Below, one piece after another: positions 1-7,504 of a stretch of 25,387 nt of DNA. Position numbers and translations under genes: made by a program. The notes beneath the pieces were generated by a model. The model was not told the origin of the DNA. It searched no databases and saw only the letters and a program-made list of their open reading frames with translations. Within the stretch, counting starts at the first letter, position 1. Each line of letters opens with the position of its first letter. The DNA comes from a bacterium (GTDB taxonomy: Bacteria; Spirochaetota; UBA4802; UBA5550), in NCBI GenBank assembly GCA_024224995.1, contig JAAENB010000610.1, positions 1 to 25,387 of the forward strand, in the 5' to 3' direction.

Positions 1-1
1 G

Positions 2-460
2 GATCAAATCCCCGGTTTATTGACCCAGGGAACCGATATTCTGAGTGACGATTTTACTCTTGAGTTTTTTCTCACCCGTATTAACAAAAAACGGAGCCAG
101 GCCCGGGTCTTTATTATGGACCAGACCGTAATCAGTTCCATAGGAAATGCCTATGCTGATGAGATCCTTTTTGACGCGAAGATCCATCCAAAAACTCCCT
201 GTAATAAGCTTGATGATGAAGAAAAGAACCGCCTGTATGAAAGTATTTGCCGGGTAATGCGCCTGGGCATAAAAAAGATTGAAGAGTCGGGGCAGCCTAT
301 TGAAGTGAAAATAAGGGATCATATGAAAGTGCGGAACCGCAAGGATACTCCCTGCCCTGAGTGCGGCACTACTATACGGCGGGCCTCGGTTCACGGCTAT
401 GATACCTTTTTTTGTCCTCAGTGCCAGCCGGTAAAGGGGAAATCTGCCATTCCCTGGTAG
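2..460 (+). CDS. mutM: Formamidopyrimidine-DNA glycosylase (Fpg/Nei family), C-terminal part
   Basis: Base-excision repair glycosylase/AP lyase that removes oxidised purines. Only the C-terminal part is in the window; the frame is open from base 2, so the N-terminal catalytic proline lies off the left edge. Visible first is the helix-two-turn-helix segment with SSIGNAYADEILF followed by IHP, close to the GIGNIYADEALF..IHP usual in Fpg. At the C-terminus is a zinc finger of the form C-x2-C-x16-C-x2-C (CPEC ... CPQC), which places it with Fpg/Nei enzymes that bind zinc. The fragment covers roughly the last half of a protein normally about 270-290 aa long. Fpg versus Nei cannot be decided without the N-terminus, so mutM is the more common assignment rather than a proven one. 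The next gene has its own promoter, so there is no sign of an operon downstream. Confidence 0.9.
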   Translation, partial: DQIPGLLTQGTDILSDDFTLEFFLTRINKKRSQARVFIMDQTVISSIGNAYADEILFDAKIHPKTPCNKLDDEEKNRLYESICRVMRLGIKKIEESGQPIEVKIRDHMKVRNRKDTPCPECGTTIRRASVHGYDTFFCPQCQPVKGKSAIPW

Positions 461-481
461 ATTAATTCTCCTTCTAAGTTC

Positions 482-510
482 TTGACAAGTTATTCAAAAT
501 CGTATATTAT
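482..510 (+). promoter_or_regulatory. Sigma-70-like promoter for the glutamate dehydrogenase gene
   Basis: TTGACA at 482-487 and TATTAT at 505-510 with a 17-base spacer. It is the only strong promoter-like pair seen between the glycosylase stop and the dehydrogenase start. A transcript from here would carry the whole foldback repeat in a 5' leader of about 230 nt. Confidence 0.55.
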
Positions 511-541
511 TATTGAAACAGTTTCCTGGAAAACTGCCCTT

Positions 542-733
542 GTTCGCCCCCCAACCCCCGGAGGGGGCGCAAGATTGCTGGCATGGGCTTGAGTTATCGC
601 TGGGGAACAACCCCCCTTAATCCCCCCGAGGGGGAAAGATTTTGATGGGTGCCCGCATGTGTAACGGCACATCTCTTTCCTCCTCGGGGGGATTAAGGGG
701 GGCAGGTACCCCTCAGGGGGTAGGGGGCAACTC
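542..733. repeat. Nested foldback (inverted-repeat) element in the gdh leader
   Basis: Two nested inverted repeats. The inner arms at 611-631 and 682-702 are perfectly complementary over 21 bases (C6-TTAAT-C6-GAGG and its complement), and pairing continues with one mismatch to about 638/675. Outer imperfect arms lie near 542-567 and 708-733, both built of C-rich or G-rich runs around 'ccaaccccc'/'ggggtaggggg'. There is no coding potential inside. This resembles a short non-autonomous foldback/MITE-like repeat, but no target-site duplication was established. It fills the gene-free gap 461-750. Confidence 0.7.
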
Positions 734-750
734 AAAATAAGGAGAATATT

Positions 751-2001
751 TTGGAAAAGAATCCTTTTGATGTCGCAAAAGAGCAGGTAGAGATAGTAGC
801 AAAAGAGATAGGTCTTGATCCGAATATAAAGGAGTTCCTGAAACGGGTGGAACGGGCCCTGATAGTAACAATTCCTGTTGTTATGGATGACGGGTCTTAC
901 CGGATCTTTGAGGGATACCGGGTACAGCATAATACCATACGAGGTCCGGGAAAGGGAGGCATCCGGTACGCGCCTGATGTGGAGCTGGACGAGGTAAAAG
1001 CCCTTGCCATGTGGATGACCTGGAAGACCAGTATCTTGAACCTTCCCCTGGGCGGAGCCAAAGGAGGAATTTGCCTTGATCCAAAGCAGTTGTCAAAAGG
1101 AGAACGGGAACGGCTAACCAGAAGATATACAGCGGAAATAATAAATATGATTGGACCCGATGTAGATATTCCCGCGCCCGATATGAATACCGGAGCCCAG
1201 GAAATGGCCTGGATGATGGATGTTTATTCAATGCAAAAAGGAAGAACCATTCCGGCAGTTGTAACAGGAAAGCCAATAGAGATAGGCGGTTCCGTAGGAA
1301 GACAGGGAGCCACCGGAACCGGAATGTATTATGTATTGGAAGCTCTGTGCGCGAAATTGGGGCATCAATTTTCATCAATGACAGCGGCAGTTCAGGGCTT
1401 TGGAAAAGTGGGACGGGTTATTGGCAAAAAGCTGCATGATGACGGCTGTAAAATACTGGCAATTTCTAAAAGTGACGGAGGGGTGAAATCTCCAAACGGA
1501 ATAGATGTAGATAAACTGATAGCCTGGATAGATCAGGGAAACAAGATAAAAGATTATAAAGATGATGGCTGTACGCCCGTAAGCAATGAAGAACTTCTTG
1601 AAGTCTCCTGTGATGTTTTGATCCCCTGTGCCATACAGAATCAAATAACCAAAAACAACGCGGCTAAGCTGGATTGCAAAATGATACTGGAAGGAGCAAA
1701 CGGCCCCACCACTCCTGAGGCCGATGAGATCCTGAATAAAAAAGGAGTAGTCGTTATTCCCGATATTCTTGCTAATAGCGGAGGTGTTTGTGTCTCTTAT
1801 TTTGAGTATATCCAGGATATGAACGCTTATTTCTGGAAGCTGGAAAGGATCAACACTGAGTTGAAAAATATTCTAAACGATGCCTTTGAAGATGTCTATT
1901 CTGTTTCACAGGACAGAAATCTATCCCTCCGGACAGCCGCGTATATAATCGCAGTAGGAAGGGTCGCGAAAGCGATTGAGCTGCGAGGAATCTTTCCATA
2001 G
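751..2001 (+). CDS. gdhA: Glutamate dehydrogenase family (Glu/Leu/Phe/Val dehydrogenase)
   Basis: NAD(P)-dependent oxidative deamination of glutamate, or the reverse ammonia-assimilating reaction, in the cytosol. The 416-aa product has the length of hexameric bacterial enzymes. The N-terminal dimerisation/substrate domain carries GPGKGGIR near residues 66-73, LPLGGAKGGI with the active-site lysine K104, and APDMNTG. The C-terminal Rossmann domain begins with the AVQGFGKVG nucleotide loop near residues 212-220, and LANSGGV follows near the end. The start is TTG at 751, preceded by AAGGAG at 739-744; no better ATG exists in frame. It sits behind its own promoter and a long leader containing a foldback repeat. 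Coenzyme preference cannot be read safely from sequence. Leucine or phenylalanine dehydrogenases share the fold but are usually shorter (about 350-370 aa), so glutamate is the likely substrate. Confidence 0.92.
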   Translation: MEKNPFDVAKEQVEIVAKEIGLDPNIKEFLKRVERALIVTIPVVMDDGSYRIFEGYRVQHNTIRGPGKGGIRYAPDVELDEVKALAMWMTWKTSILNLPLGGAKGGICLDPKQLSKGERERLTRRYTAEIINMIGPDVDIPAPDMNTGAQEMAWMMDVYSMQKGRTIPAVVTGKPIEIGGSVGRQGATGTGMYYVLEALCAKLGHQFSSMTAAVQGFGKVGRVIGKKLHDDGCKILAISKSDGGVKSPNGIDVDKLIAWIDQGNKIKDYKDDGCTPVSNEELLEVSCDVLIPCAIQNQITKNNAAKLDCKMILEGANGPTTPEADEILNKKGVVVIPDILANSGGVCVSYFEYIQDMNAYFWKLERINTELKNILNDAFEDVYSVSQDRNLSLRTAAYIIAVGRVAKAIELRGIFP

Positions 2002-2020
2002 AGTGATTTTTTTTCTCATA

Positions 2021-2111
2021 GCGTGGGGTTTCCAACCCCATGTTATGAAGAAGAAGGCCCGGATAATATCTCCGGCAACAAGCCCGTAGAGGCGTTGTAT
2101 GCAACGTCTCT
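2021..2111. repeat. Intergenic hairpin repeats after gdhA
   Basis: Two small hairpins. One near 2024-2041 has the form TGGGGTT-TCC-AACCCCA. The second at 2088-2111 has arms AGAGGCGTTG and CAACGTCTCT, pairing at 9 of 10 positions around a TATG loop. The first resembles the 'cggggtttcaaccccg' hairpins at 18305-18325 and 18439-18459, so they may belong to one dispersed family. Either could help end gdhA transcription, but no T-run follows directly. Confidence 0.5.
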
Positions 2112-2133
2112 AAAAACCGCCCCTTCGACAAAA

Positions 2134-2160
2134 AACCTCGAACTTTGAACCTCGAACTTT
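2134..2160. repeat. 13-bp tandem direct repeat
   Basis: AACCTCGAACTTT occurs at 2134-2146 and again at 2148-2160, separated by one G. It lies just beyond the stop codon of the minus-strand cyclase-like gene (stop at 2165-2167). No function can be assigned. Confidence 0.7.
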
Positions 2161-2164
2161 TTTC

Positions 2165-3607
2165 TTAATCCACGTTTGAAATAATATCAACCATCCCGTC
2201 TTCCGAAACAACAATGGCAATAGCAGGCCGCTTTCTTTGTTCAATATATCGAACAGCGGAATTATACCGGGCTCCCCTGGACCGGTTCCCTTTTTCAGTT
2301 GCCGTACCGTCAAGGATAGCGCCAATGGCGAAGCATATACCCGGGGGACTTAAAAGAACCGCACCGTCGATATTGGTGAGCTGGAGCAGCCGTTCAGGAG
2401 ATAATAAAAAGGGTTCAAATAAAATGGACTGGTTTTTAAGCCGTTCCGATTCCTTGTCGGCATTTGACGCGATAATAAGAATGGTCCCGTTTGTTTGCAG
2501 TGTAGATTTATTGATAAGCTGAAGAAGGCGCCCTATTTCAACGTCCGTAACTTTGGGGAAAGCTTTTTCAATTTGTTTGAATATTTTGTCATTGTCGACC
2601 TTTTTGTATATTAATTTGGGCATACCATATTCAACAGTCATAATAATATTGTTCCCATGAGCAAGTGACCAGGTAGAGTGTTTTAAAAAAGTAATGGTAA
2701 ATAACCGTTCCGCACCGCTTTCGTAGGATTTAATCATAGAACCAATAGCGTAGATGAATCCTGCCCGGTAGAGGAGGTATGTATTTTCCGCCAGGGTTTC
2801 CAGAAGTTTCCTGATTGCCCGGTGGTTGCTTAACAGAACCGGGGTTTTGAGGACCAGTTCTTCATTGATGTTTGGATGCGGGTGAGGAACAACGGTTATT
2901 TTCCCATTGGGAATGTTCCCTTCGTACATCATGGAAGAGATAATATTACAATCTTCGTGGAAGTTTTTTAATTCCCGAAAGCTTTGTTCTTTTATTTTTG
3001 AAGACTCCGTATCAATGGAGTTGTAGATTATTGACTGGGTGAACGCTTCACCGGCCCACCTGATAATTTCATCCTCATTTTCATCGGCAATAACATGAGA
3101 TTCCGACCGGGAAAGCGAGTTAATTAAGAGAATTGATGAATCCCGGAAAAATTTTTCAATAGAGGCGTCTACGAGAGAAGTAAAAAGCCGGTAATTATCA
3201 TTGATTTTTTCCATCTGTACCTGGTAGTGGGTCTTTTCCCGTGCCTTGTTAAGCTGAACAACAATAAAATAGAGGTACTTTTTGTATATTATCGGTTGAT
3301 AGACAAATGTTGAAAAATTATTTTCAATGTCGAACTTGTTTAGCTCTTCGCATATTAAATGATGGAGATGGTCTACATTCTGGGTCTCTTCGCATTCTTT
3401 AAGATGATTCCTGATGTTGGTGCTGAATATTTTTGTGAAGTCTTTATTGAGCGTCTTTGGTTCGATAGATATCCTGATAGCATTTACATCGGATTTGAGT
3501 TTAATAATAAAGGTTTTAACTCTTAGTTTTTGATCCAATTTTTTAAAAAGATTCTTCGCGATGCCGTGTATTTGGTTTGAAGCATTGTGCAGAATGGTCT
3601 GGCTCAT
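2165..3607 (-). CDS. DisA_N-domain protein (diadenylate cyclase-like) with unknown N-terminal region
   Basis: The C-terminal 120 or so residues look like the DAC/DisA_N fold that makes c-di-AMP from ATP. IDGAVLLS (DGA at 414-416) matches the DGA motif, and GARYNSA (445-451) sits where the GTRHR motif normally lies, after a stretch ending ILDGTATEKG. The canonical RHR triplet is therefore R-Y-N here, as I believe is seen in divergent soluble DAC families with their own N-terminal sensor domains. Residues 1-300 match no domain I know; they are mixed alpha/beta without membrane helices or a signal peptide. It lacks the CdaA membrane region and the DisA helix-hairpin-helix, so it is neither of those. 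The ATG at 3607 has AGGA upstream. It is divergent from the 487-aa gene across a 164-base gap. Enzyme activity is inferred, not shown. Confidence 0.7.
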   Translation of the reverse strand: MSQTILHNASNQIHGIAKNLFKKLDQKLRVKTFIIKLKSDVNAIRISIEPKTLNKDFTKIFSTNIRNHLKECEETQNVDHLHHLICEELNKFDIENNFSTFVYQPIIYKKYLYFIVVQLNKAREKTHYQVQMEKINDNYRLFTSLVDASIEKFFRDSSILLINSLSRSESHVIADENEDEIIRWAGEAFTQSIIYNSIDTESSKIKEQSFRELKNFHEDCNIISSMMYEGNIPNGKITVVPHPHPNINEELVLKTPVLLSNHRAIRKLLETLAENTYLLYRAGFIYAIGSMIKSYESGAERLFTITFLKHSTWSLAHGNNIIMTVEYGMPKLIYKKVDNDKIFKQIEKAFPKVTDVEIGRLLQLINKSTLQTNGTILIIASNADKESERLKNQSILFEPFLLSPERLLQLTNIDGAVLLSPPGICFAIGAILDGTATEKGNRSRGARYNSAVRYIEQRKRPAIAIVVSEDGMVDIISNVD

Positions 3608-3673
3608 ACTTGTGTCCTGTATAAAATTGTCCCGGTACTATAGTATATAAGAGACTACATTTTTTTTATTTTG

Positions 3674-3692
3674 TCCATAACTTTTTTATGGA
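3674..3692. other. Small inverted repeat between divergent genes
   Basis: TCCATA (3674-3679) and TATGGA (3687-3692) around a 7-base loop, in the AT-rich gap between the cyclase-like gene and the divergent 487-aa gene. It could be an operator or hairpin for either one; nothing more can be said from sequence. Confidence 0.3.
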
Positions 3693-3771
3693 TAGTGGAA
3701 AAAGCATCATAAATGGATTATATTTGTTTTATAAGACCTTGTAATAATTTATTATGATGTGGGGGCATTTA

Positions 3772-5235
3772 ATGGAATATTTTTTAAAGAATTTGCTGAG
3801 CGACGCGCTGCAAAGACGGTCGAACTTTGAAAATATGCTAACCCGGCTTATTGGCAGGGTTACCCTGAACAGGGGCAGAAGAAGAGCATATGTTGAGATC
3901 GATAAGCGTATTGATGATATTATTTCCGATCTGAACAAGTATAAAGAAGCGCTTTCCCGTTTTAACCAGGCAGGGCGCTTTAATAGTTTTAAATTTCATT
4001 ATGAGCCCCTTCTTTCTTTCTATGAACAGATAAATTTTCAAAATCCACCGGTTTATCATAAAGTTAATGGTTTAAAGACACTGGTAGAGCGGCAAAATAC
4101 CAGGGATAGAGAAACAGCAAAGAATGAGATTATGGAAAGCTCTATTATACAGCGGGCCAATCATGGGGATATTATAGAGTCTGCACTTAGAAATGAAATT
4201 ATTCCTGAGATGAATAAGTTGATGGATGCGATTAATAAAATGATCTTTTATGATGAAATTTCCTATAGCCTTAAATTCAGCAAAGGAAGACGGGATATGG
4301 GAAAAGACTTAAGTTCGGCACTTGTTGAGGATCTGGAGGCGGAAATGGACTTTTTTGCCAGGTTCGATTCGAAGATTAATGGCACTTGCGCTAAAGAGGA
4401 AATGATCGACAAAATTTATCAGCAATTTACTAATTCCGGATATTCCAGGAAAAAGCTCTTTAAGCAGCTCAATATTTCTGAGGATAAATTCTCCGACATG
4501 ATCATTGAAGGAACGATTAAACATTGTGTGGAAAAGGACCCTGAAACTTTGAATATGGGTGACGGTGACAGCAGTAAGAGCATTGAGCCCCATCATATAC
4601 TTTATCATGCTGCACATATTGAAGTAAAAAAGAAGAAAACCCCAAAAAATAAATTCGATTCTTTTTTTGACTATATAACCGACATGGTCCCTGTTCTGGA
4701 AAAAGCCCATACTAAACATGCTTCCAGGGAAAGTATTATTGATCCCGTTGATATTATCACTACCGCTAACCGGTTTAAGTTCTATGAAGAGAACAGGAAA
4801 ACAGCCGGCTTGCAGGAAGTGGCAGAGGTCCTTAATCAAGACCTGTTTGTGTTAAGCAATATTATTGATCATACGGATCATGACAGCTCTGAAATGGCCA
4901 GGTTGTATGAGAAATTTGTCGAAAGTGTTAACAGCGCGAATCATTTTTCGGAAGTATATAAAAAATGTATGGAAATTTCGAATAATCCGTTTAATATAAG
5001 GGGAAAAGAGCACTTTATTCCAATTACGCGGGCAAAGGAGCTTCTGGACTCGATCAGGGAGAATTATTTAAATTGTATTGAAATATCAAAGATCGTTAAT
5101 TCCATGAGCAGGACGCGTAAAAAATATTTCTATGCTACAAAGCTGCGGGATTTCTTTAAATATGATCTTACTTATTTGCAGCAAAGAGTTCACCGGATGT
5201 ATACAATATATGAGATCCCAATGGAGCAGTTTTAA
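3772..5235 (+). CDS. Hypothetical helical cytosolic protein, 487 aa
   Basis: I do not recognise this family. The product is rich in Glu, Lys, Asp and Ile, predicted almost wholly helical, with no signal peptide or membrane segment and no motif that I can tie to an enzyme. A His-rich stretch (EPHHILYHAAHIE, about residues 275-287) is the most distinctive feature; it could bind metal, but that is a guess. I chose the ATG at 3772 because GGGGG lies 7-11 bases before it, while the in-frame ATGs at 3754/3757 have no ribosome site. The next gene starts two bases after the stop, so the pair is almost certainly co-transcribed and translationally coupled. It lies head to head with the diadenylate-cyclase-like gene, which suggests shared regulation, perhaps as target or partner. 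Confidence 0.75.
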   Translation: MEYFLKNLLSDALQRRSNFENMLTRLIGRVTLNRGRRRAYVEIDKRIDDIISDLNKYKEALSRFNQAGRFNSFKFHYEPLLSFYEQINFQNPPVYHKVNGLKTLVERQNTRDRETAKNEIMESSIIQRANHGDIIESALRNEIIPEMNKLMDAINKMIFYDEISYSLKFSKGRRDMGKDLSSALVEDLEAEMDFFARFDSKINGTCAKEEMIDKIYQQFTNSGYSRKKLFKQLNISEDKFSDMIIEGTIKHCVEKDPETLNMGDGDSSKSIEPHHILYHAAHIEVKKKKTPKNKFDSFFDYITDMVPVLEKAHTKHASRESIIDPVDIITTANRFKFYEENRKTAGLQEVAEVLNQDLFVLSNIIDHTDHDSSEMARLYEKFVESVNSANHFSEVYKKCMEISNNPFNIRGKEHFIPITRAKELLDSIRENYLNCIEISKIVNSMSRTRKKYFYATKLRDFFKYDLTYLQQRVHRMYTIYEIPMEQF

Positions 5236-5237
5236 AA

Positions 5238-5651
5238 ATGGATGAAATCGTTAATTCAGAGATTCAAAAAATGCTGATACAACACCTTCCGGTTATTGGG
5301 ATTGTTATCGGCACCGGGATCTTTTTCTGGCTGGGATGGTCGGGAAAAGGCTTTGACCGGGAGTTCCTGGAAAGGTGCCGTTTATTTGAAGAGCCGGAAA
5401 ATGCTCTAAACGGAGTTATTATCCGGCTGGCACTGGTTTCGGCAATGGGGACATTTTTATTGAGCTATGCCTTTAGCTCCCTTGATTTTTTAGTAATCCC
5501 CGGTGCGGCAGAGCTTTCAAAAAACGGGCTTGATGATTCAGTATTTATCCGGCAGCTTTTTTTAATTCTGAGTCCTCTTGTGGGTGGTATGAGTTTTTTA
5601 TTGGCTTTTTTTGTTCGGTGGTTCCGGGATTATTTGAATAGCCGCAGGTAG
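5238..5651 (+). CDS. Small inner-membrane protein, three predicted helices
   Basis: 137 aa with three hydrophobic segments at about residues 16-34 (VIGIVIGTGIFFWLGW), 61-80 (LALVSAMGTFLLSYAF) and 107-129 (LILSPLVGGMSFLLAFF), ending in basic residues. A charged loop of some 25 residues separates the first two helices. No known family is recognised. The ATG at 5238 follows the upstream stop by two bases, so it is translated together with the 487-aa protein and may anchor it to the membrane. The last 22 bases overlap the 3' end of the convergent Fic gene. Confidence 0.75.
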   Translation: MDEIVNSEIQKMLIQHLPVIGIVIGTGIFFWLGWSGKGFDREFLERCRLFEEPENALNGVIIRLALVSAMGTFLLSYAFSSLDFLVIPGAAELSKNGLDDSVFIRQLFLILSPLVGGMSFLLAFFVRWFRDYLNSRR

Positions 5652-6361
5652 TCTTTTTGGGTTTCTTTTACCATTCCTGCGATAAATTGGATAAAATCTT
5701 TTTCACTGGTGTGGGCTTTTTCCAGGGCTGCTATATACTCCTGTCTTAAAACAGGCGGTATGATAACTATTGTGTATCCTTCCTGAAGCAGGATAAGGTT
5801 TGTCAGCAGTCTGGATACTCTTCCGTTTCCATCGATAAATGGGTGGATAAACACAAATTCTTTGTGGGCAAGAGCTGCGTATTCTACCGGGTGATACCGG
5901 TCTTTCCATGACGGCAGGTTTTCAACAAACTCTTTCATGAGATCCGGGAGTTTTTCCGGCAGGGGTAAAGGGTATTTTGAGCCCGATATAAAAGCCCTGT
6001 TTTTTCTATATTTCCCGGCATTTTTACTGTCAATCCTGTAATAAAACAGTTTATGAAGCTTTTTGATAGCATTTTCGGAAATTGGTTCCTTTTTCGCCAG
6101 CCGGTAAATAAGATCAAAGGATTCACTATGACCAACAGCCTCATAGTGATCTTTTAAGGGTTTTCCCCCTATTGTAATTCCATCCTCAATAATTATCTTT
6201 GTTTCTGTTTCTGTTAAGGAATTTCCCTCCAGGGCATTGCTGGAATAGGTTAACCCAATCCGGAAATATTCTTTTACCTGTTTTACCAGGTGTTTGTCCA
6301 GAGGGCGAAGGCTGTTTATCTCTTTTTGCAGGTCATCGACCTGGGTTAATATGTCTTTCAT
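5630..6361 (-). CDS. Fic-domain protein (predicted AMP transferase), self-inhibited class
   Basis: Fic enzymes usually transfer AMP from ATP to hydroxyl groups of target proteins. The core motif HPFIDGNGR is complete at residues 173-181, with the catalytic histidine H173 and the anion-binding GNGR loop, followed by a conserved arginine. Upstream, SNALEG at 41-46 fits the inhibitory motif (S/T)xxxE(G/N), whose glutamate blocks productive ATP binding; lying N-terminal to the Fic core, it indicates class II. At 243 aa it is shorter than the common Fic/winged-helix proteins of about 330-380 aa and lacks a C-terminal DNA-binding domain. There is no neighbouring antitoxin gene, in line with internal inhibition. 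It converges with the small membrane-protein gene and overlaps it by 22 bases. The target is unknown. Confidence 0.88.
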   Translation of the reverse strand: MKDILTQVDDLQKEINSLRPLDKHLVKQVKEYFRIGLTYSSNALEGNSLTETETKIIIEDGITIGGKPLKDHYEAVGHSESFDLIYRLAKKEPISENAIKKLHKLFYYRIDSKNAGKYRKNRAFISGSKYPLPLPEKLPDLMKEFVENLPSWKDRYHPVEYAALAHKEFVFIHPFIDGNGRVSRLLTNLILLQEGYTIVIIPPVLRQEYIAALEKAHTSEKDFIQFIAGMVKETQKDYLRLFK

Positions 6362-6468
6362 TCTTTGTATACCAAACCTCTTTTCACGGATAGTATATAA
6401 TATTGCATAGAGGTCAATTCTTTTTGATATACTGAATTAAATTAGTTTTAGCATGCGTATGTAGTTCA

Positions 6469-6563
6469 CCCCCTCCACTGCAACGCAGAAAAGGGGGTGT
6501 TGGTTTATAATATAAGGAGGTCTCCCTTTTATTATCTGAGTAATAAAACTGAGGTCTCAGTTT
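6469..6563. other. Hairpins in the gap upstream of the Fic gene
   Basis: The stretch 6362-6688 holds no convincing gene. It contains a C-rich/G-rich inverted repeat at about 6469-6499 (CACCCCCT ... AGGGGGTG) and a compact hairpin at 6546-6563 with 8-base arms AAACTGAG and CTCAGTTT around GT. The terminator of the RHH gene is also here. The Fic promoter is probably within 6362-6430, but no clear pair of boxes was found. Confidence 0.4.
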
Positions 6564-6576
6564 CCTGGATAGAGAT

Positions 6577-6597
6577 AAAAAAGATGCCTTCCGGCAT
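6577..6597 (-). terminator. Intrinsic terminator after the first RHH gene
   Basis: Read on the minus strand, ATGCC-GGAA-GGCAT forms a hairpin (arms 6584-6588 and 6593-6597) followed by C and six T residues (6577-6582 on the plus strand). It lies about 170 bases past the stop of the minus-strand gene ending at 6768, with no other gene between. Confidence 0.6.
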
Positions 6598-6767
6598 TTA
6601 TTTATTATCGTCTAACTAATTTTAAATATACAAAAACATTAAAACGTTGTCAATATTTTTTTTAGAATTATTGCTTAATAAACCTGTCAGGGCATACCTT
6701 ACCCCTGTCTTGAGCCTGTTTACTTGTGAAGTATGGGTCTGTGTTGAGTTTTGGGCTGGGTTACTGC

Positions 6768-7229
6768 CTATAACAGGTACTTTTCCAGCGTCTCCTGCCC
6801 CGGGACTCCCCAAAAGTAAACAAAAGTCTTAATCCCGTCAGGTTCTCCCTTGCTAAAGAGGTATGCGTGATGATAACTATCAATATGCATCTTTGGATCC
6901 TTTAAAAGTAAGAGCTCTTCGAGGTAGGTTGCGATTGCGTAAGAGATTATGGCGGAGACCGACAGCTTGTAGATCTTACGCAAATCCTGGCAGTTCTCAT
7001 AGATCGAGGAATTGAACACAACATGGCAGTGATACCAATCATCCTCCCCGGAACTAACCTGGTATTTCACAGTACTAAACAAAGCAAGCTCAAAAGGTTC
7101 CTCTTCCATAACCCTGCGCACGAGAAGCTCAACCAGCCGACTCCTGGCGATTTTCATGGTTTTCGCAGACGACTGCAGCTTCTCAAAATTCATCATGCTG
7201 ATATTAAATGTAGTATAAATAAGATCCAT
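6768..7229 (-). CDS. RHH-like (CopG/MetJ-type) hypothetical protein, copy 1
   Basis: 153 aa, no export signal. Residues 23-45 (KTMKIARSRLVELLVRRVM) look like the helical part of a ribbon-helix-helix DNA-binding unit, and residues about 81-108 (DLRKIYKLSVSAIISYAI) look like a second such unit, so this may be a fused two-RHH repressor. A His-containing loop (SYHHAYLFSK) and an aromatic tail follow. I chose the ATG at 7229 because AGGAG lies 7-11 bases upstream and because the paralogue at 12143 starts at the same place; an upstream ATG at 7367 would add 46 residues that are not conserved between copies. A small inverted repeat at 7255-7272 in front of the gene could be its operator. Function is unknown; regulation of itself or of the adjoining genes is an inference. 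Confidence 0.75.
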   Translation of the reverse strand: MDLIYTTFNISMMNFEKLQSSAKTMKIARSRLVELLVRRVMEEEPFELALFSTVKYQVSSGEDDWYHCHVVFNSSIYENCQDLRKIYKLSVSAIISYAIATYLEELLLLKDPKMHIDSYHHAYLFSKGEPDGIKTFVYFWGVPGQETLEKYLL

Positions 7230-7254
7230 TATGGCACTCCTGACAAAAATATTA

Positions 7255-7272
7255 ATACACGCAAAGGTGTAT
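7255..7272. promoter_or_regulatory. Possible operator upstream of RHH copy 1
   Basis: ATACAC (7255-7260) and GTGTAT (7267-7272) around GCAAAG. The same 18 bases occur at 12169-12186, in the same position before the second copy. RHH repressors often bind such inverted repeats at their own promoters. An AT-rich TATATA-like box on the minus strand overlaps it. Confidence 0.4.
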
Positions 7273-7504
7273 ATAATAAGGACGAATGGGAGAGTCGGAA
7301 TATTAAAATTTTTTTTGCTTTTTTCGATTTTTTTGCTTTTTTTTTTGATATTTGCCTTCAAATGCAATAAATGAGGTAAACGGGTTATCTGTAATAAAAT
7401 AAAATATTCTATTTTTCATAATAAATTTGGGCAATTTTTTTCGAATTATCCTACTTCTATATATAGAAATTATAGAAGAAAAAAAATCGAAAAAGAGAGT
7501 TATT

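Larger units (their letters stand above)
6689..7313. repeat. Direct repeat copy 1 (about 625 bp, contains an RHH gene)
   Basis: This segment matches 11603-12227 at a constant offset of 4914 bases with no indel seen. It includes the 3' flank, the whole 153-aa gene and its upstream region. The encoded proteins differ at 10 of 153 positions by eye. Similarity begins at the shared AGGGC and fades in the T-rich tract after 7313. Extending beyond the gene on both sides shows that the unit was duplicated as DNA rather than merely being a conserved gene family. Confidence 0.85.

Noticed and set aside
490..930. Minus-strand open frame across the foldback repeat into gdhA
   Set aside because: Its composition comes from the C/G-run repeats and the antisense of gdhA; no start signal or family.
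2165..3607. Canonical DisA or CdaA
   Set aside because: No helix-hairpin-helix DNA-binding domain, no membrane helices, and the RHR motif is altered.
7230..7367. N-terminal extension of the first RHH protein to an ATG at 7367 (adds 46 residues)
   Set aside because: The added part is a Lys-rich and hydrophobic stretch not matched in the second copy, while the ATG at 7229 has a good ribosome site and aligns with the paralogue start.
7427..7504. TTG start at 7427 for the HExxH protein, giving a hydrophobic N-terminus
   Set aside because: No ribosome site, rare start codon, and the stretch is not a proper signal peptide (it is followed by a Glu/Lys-rich run). The ATG at 7505 is better.
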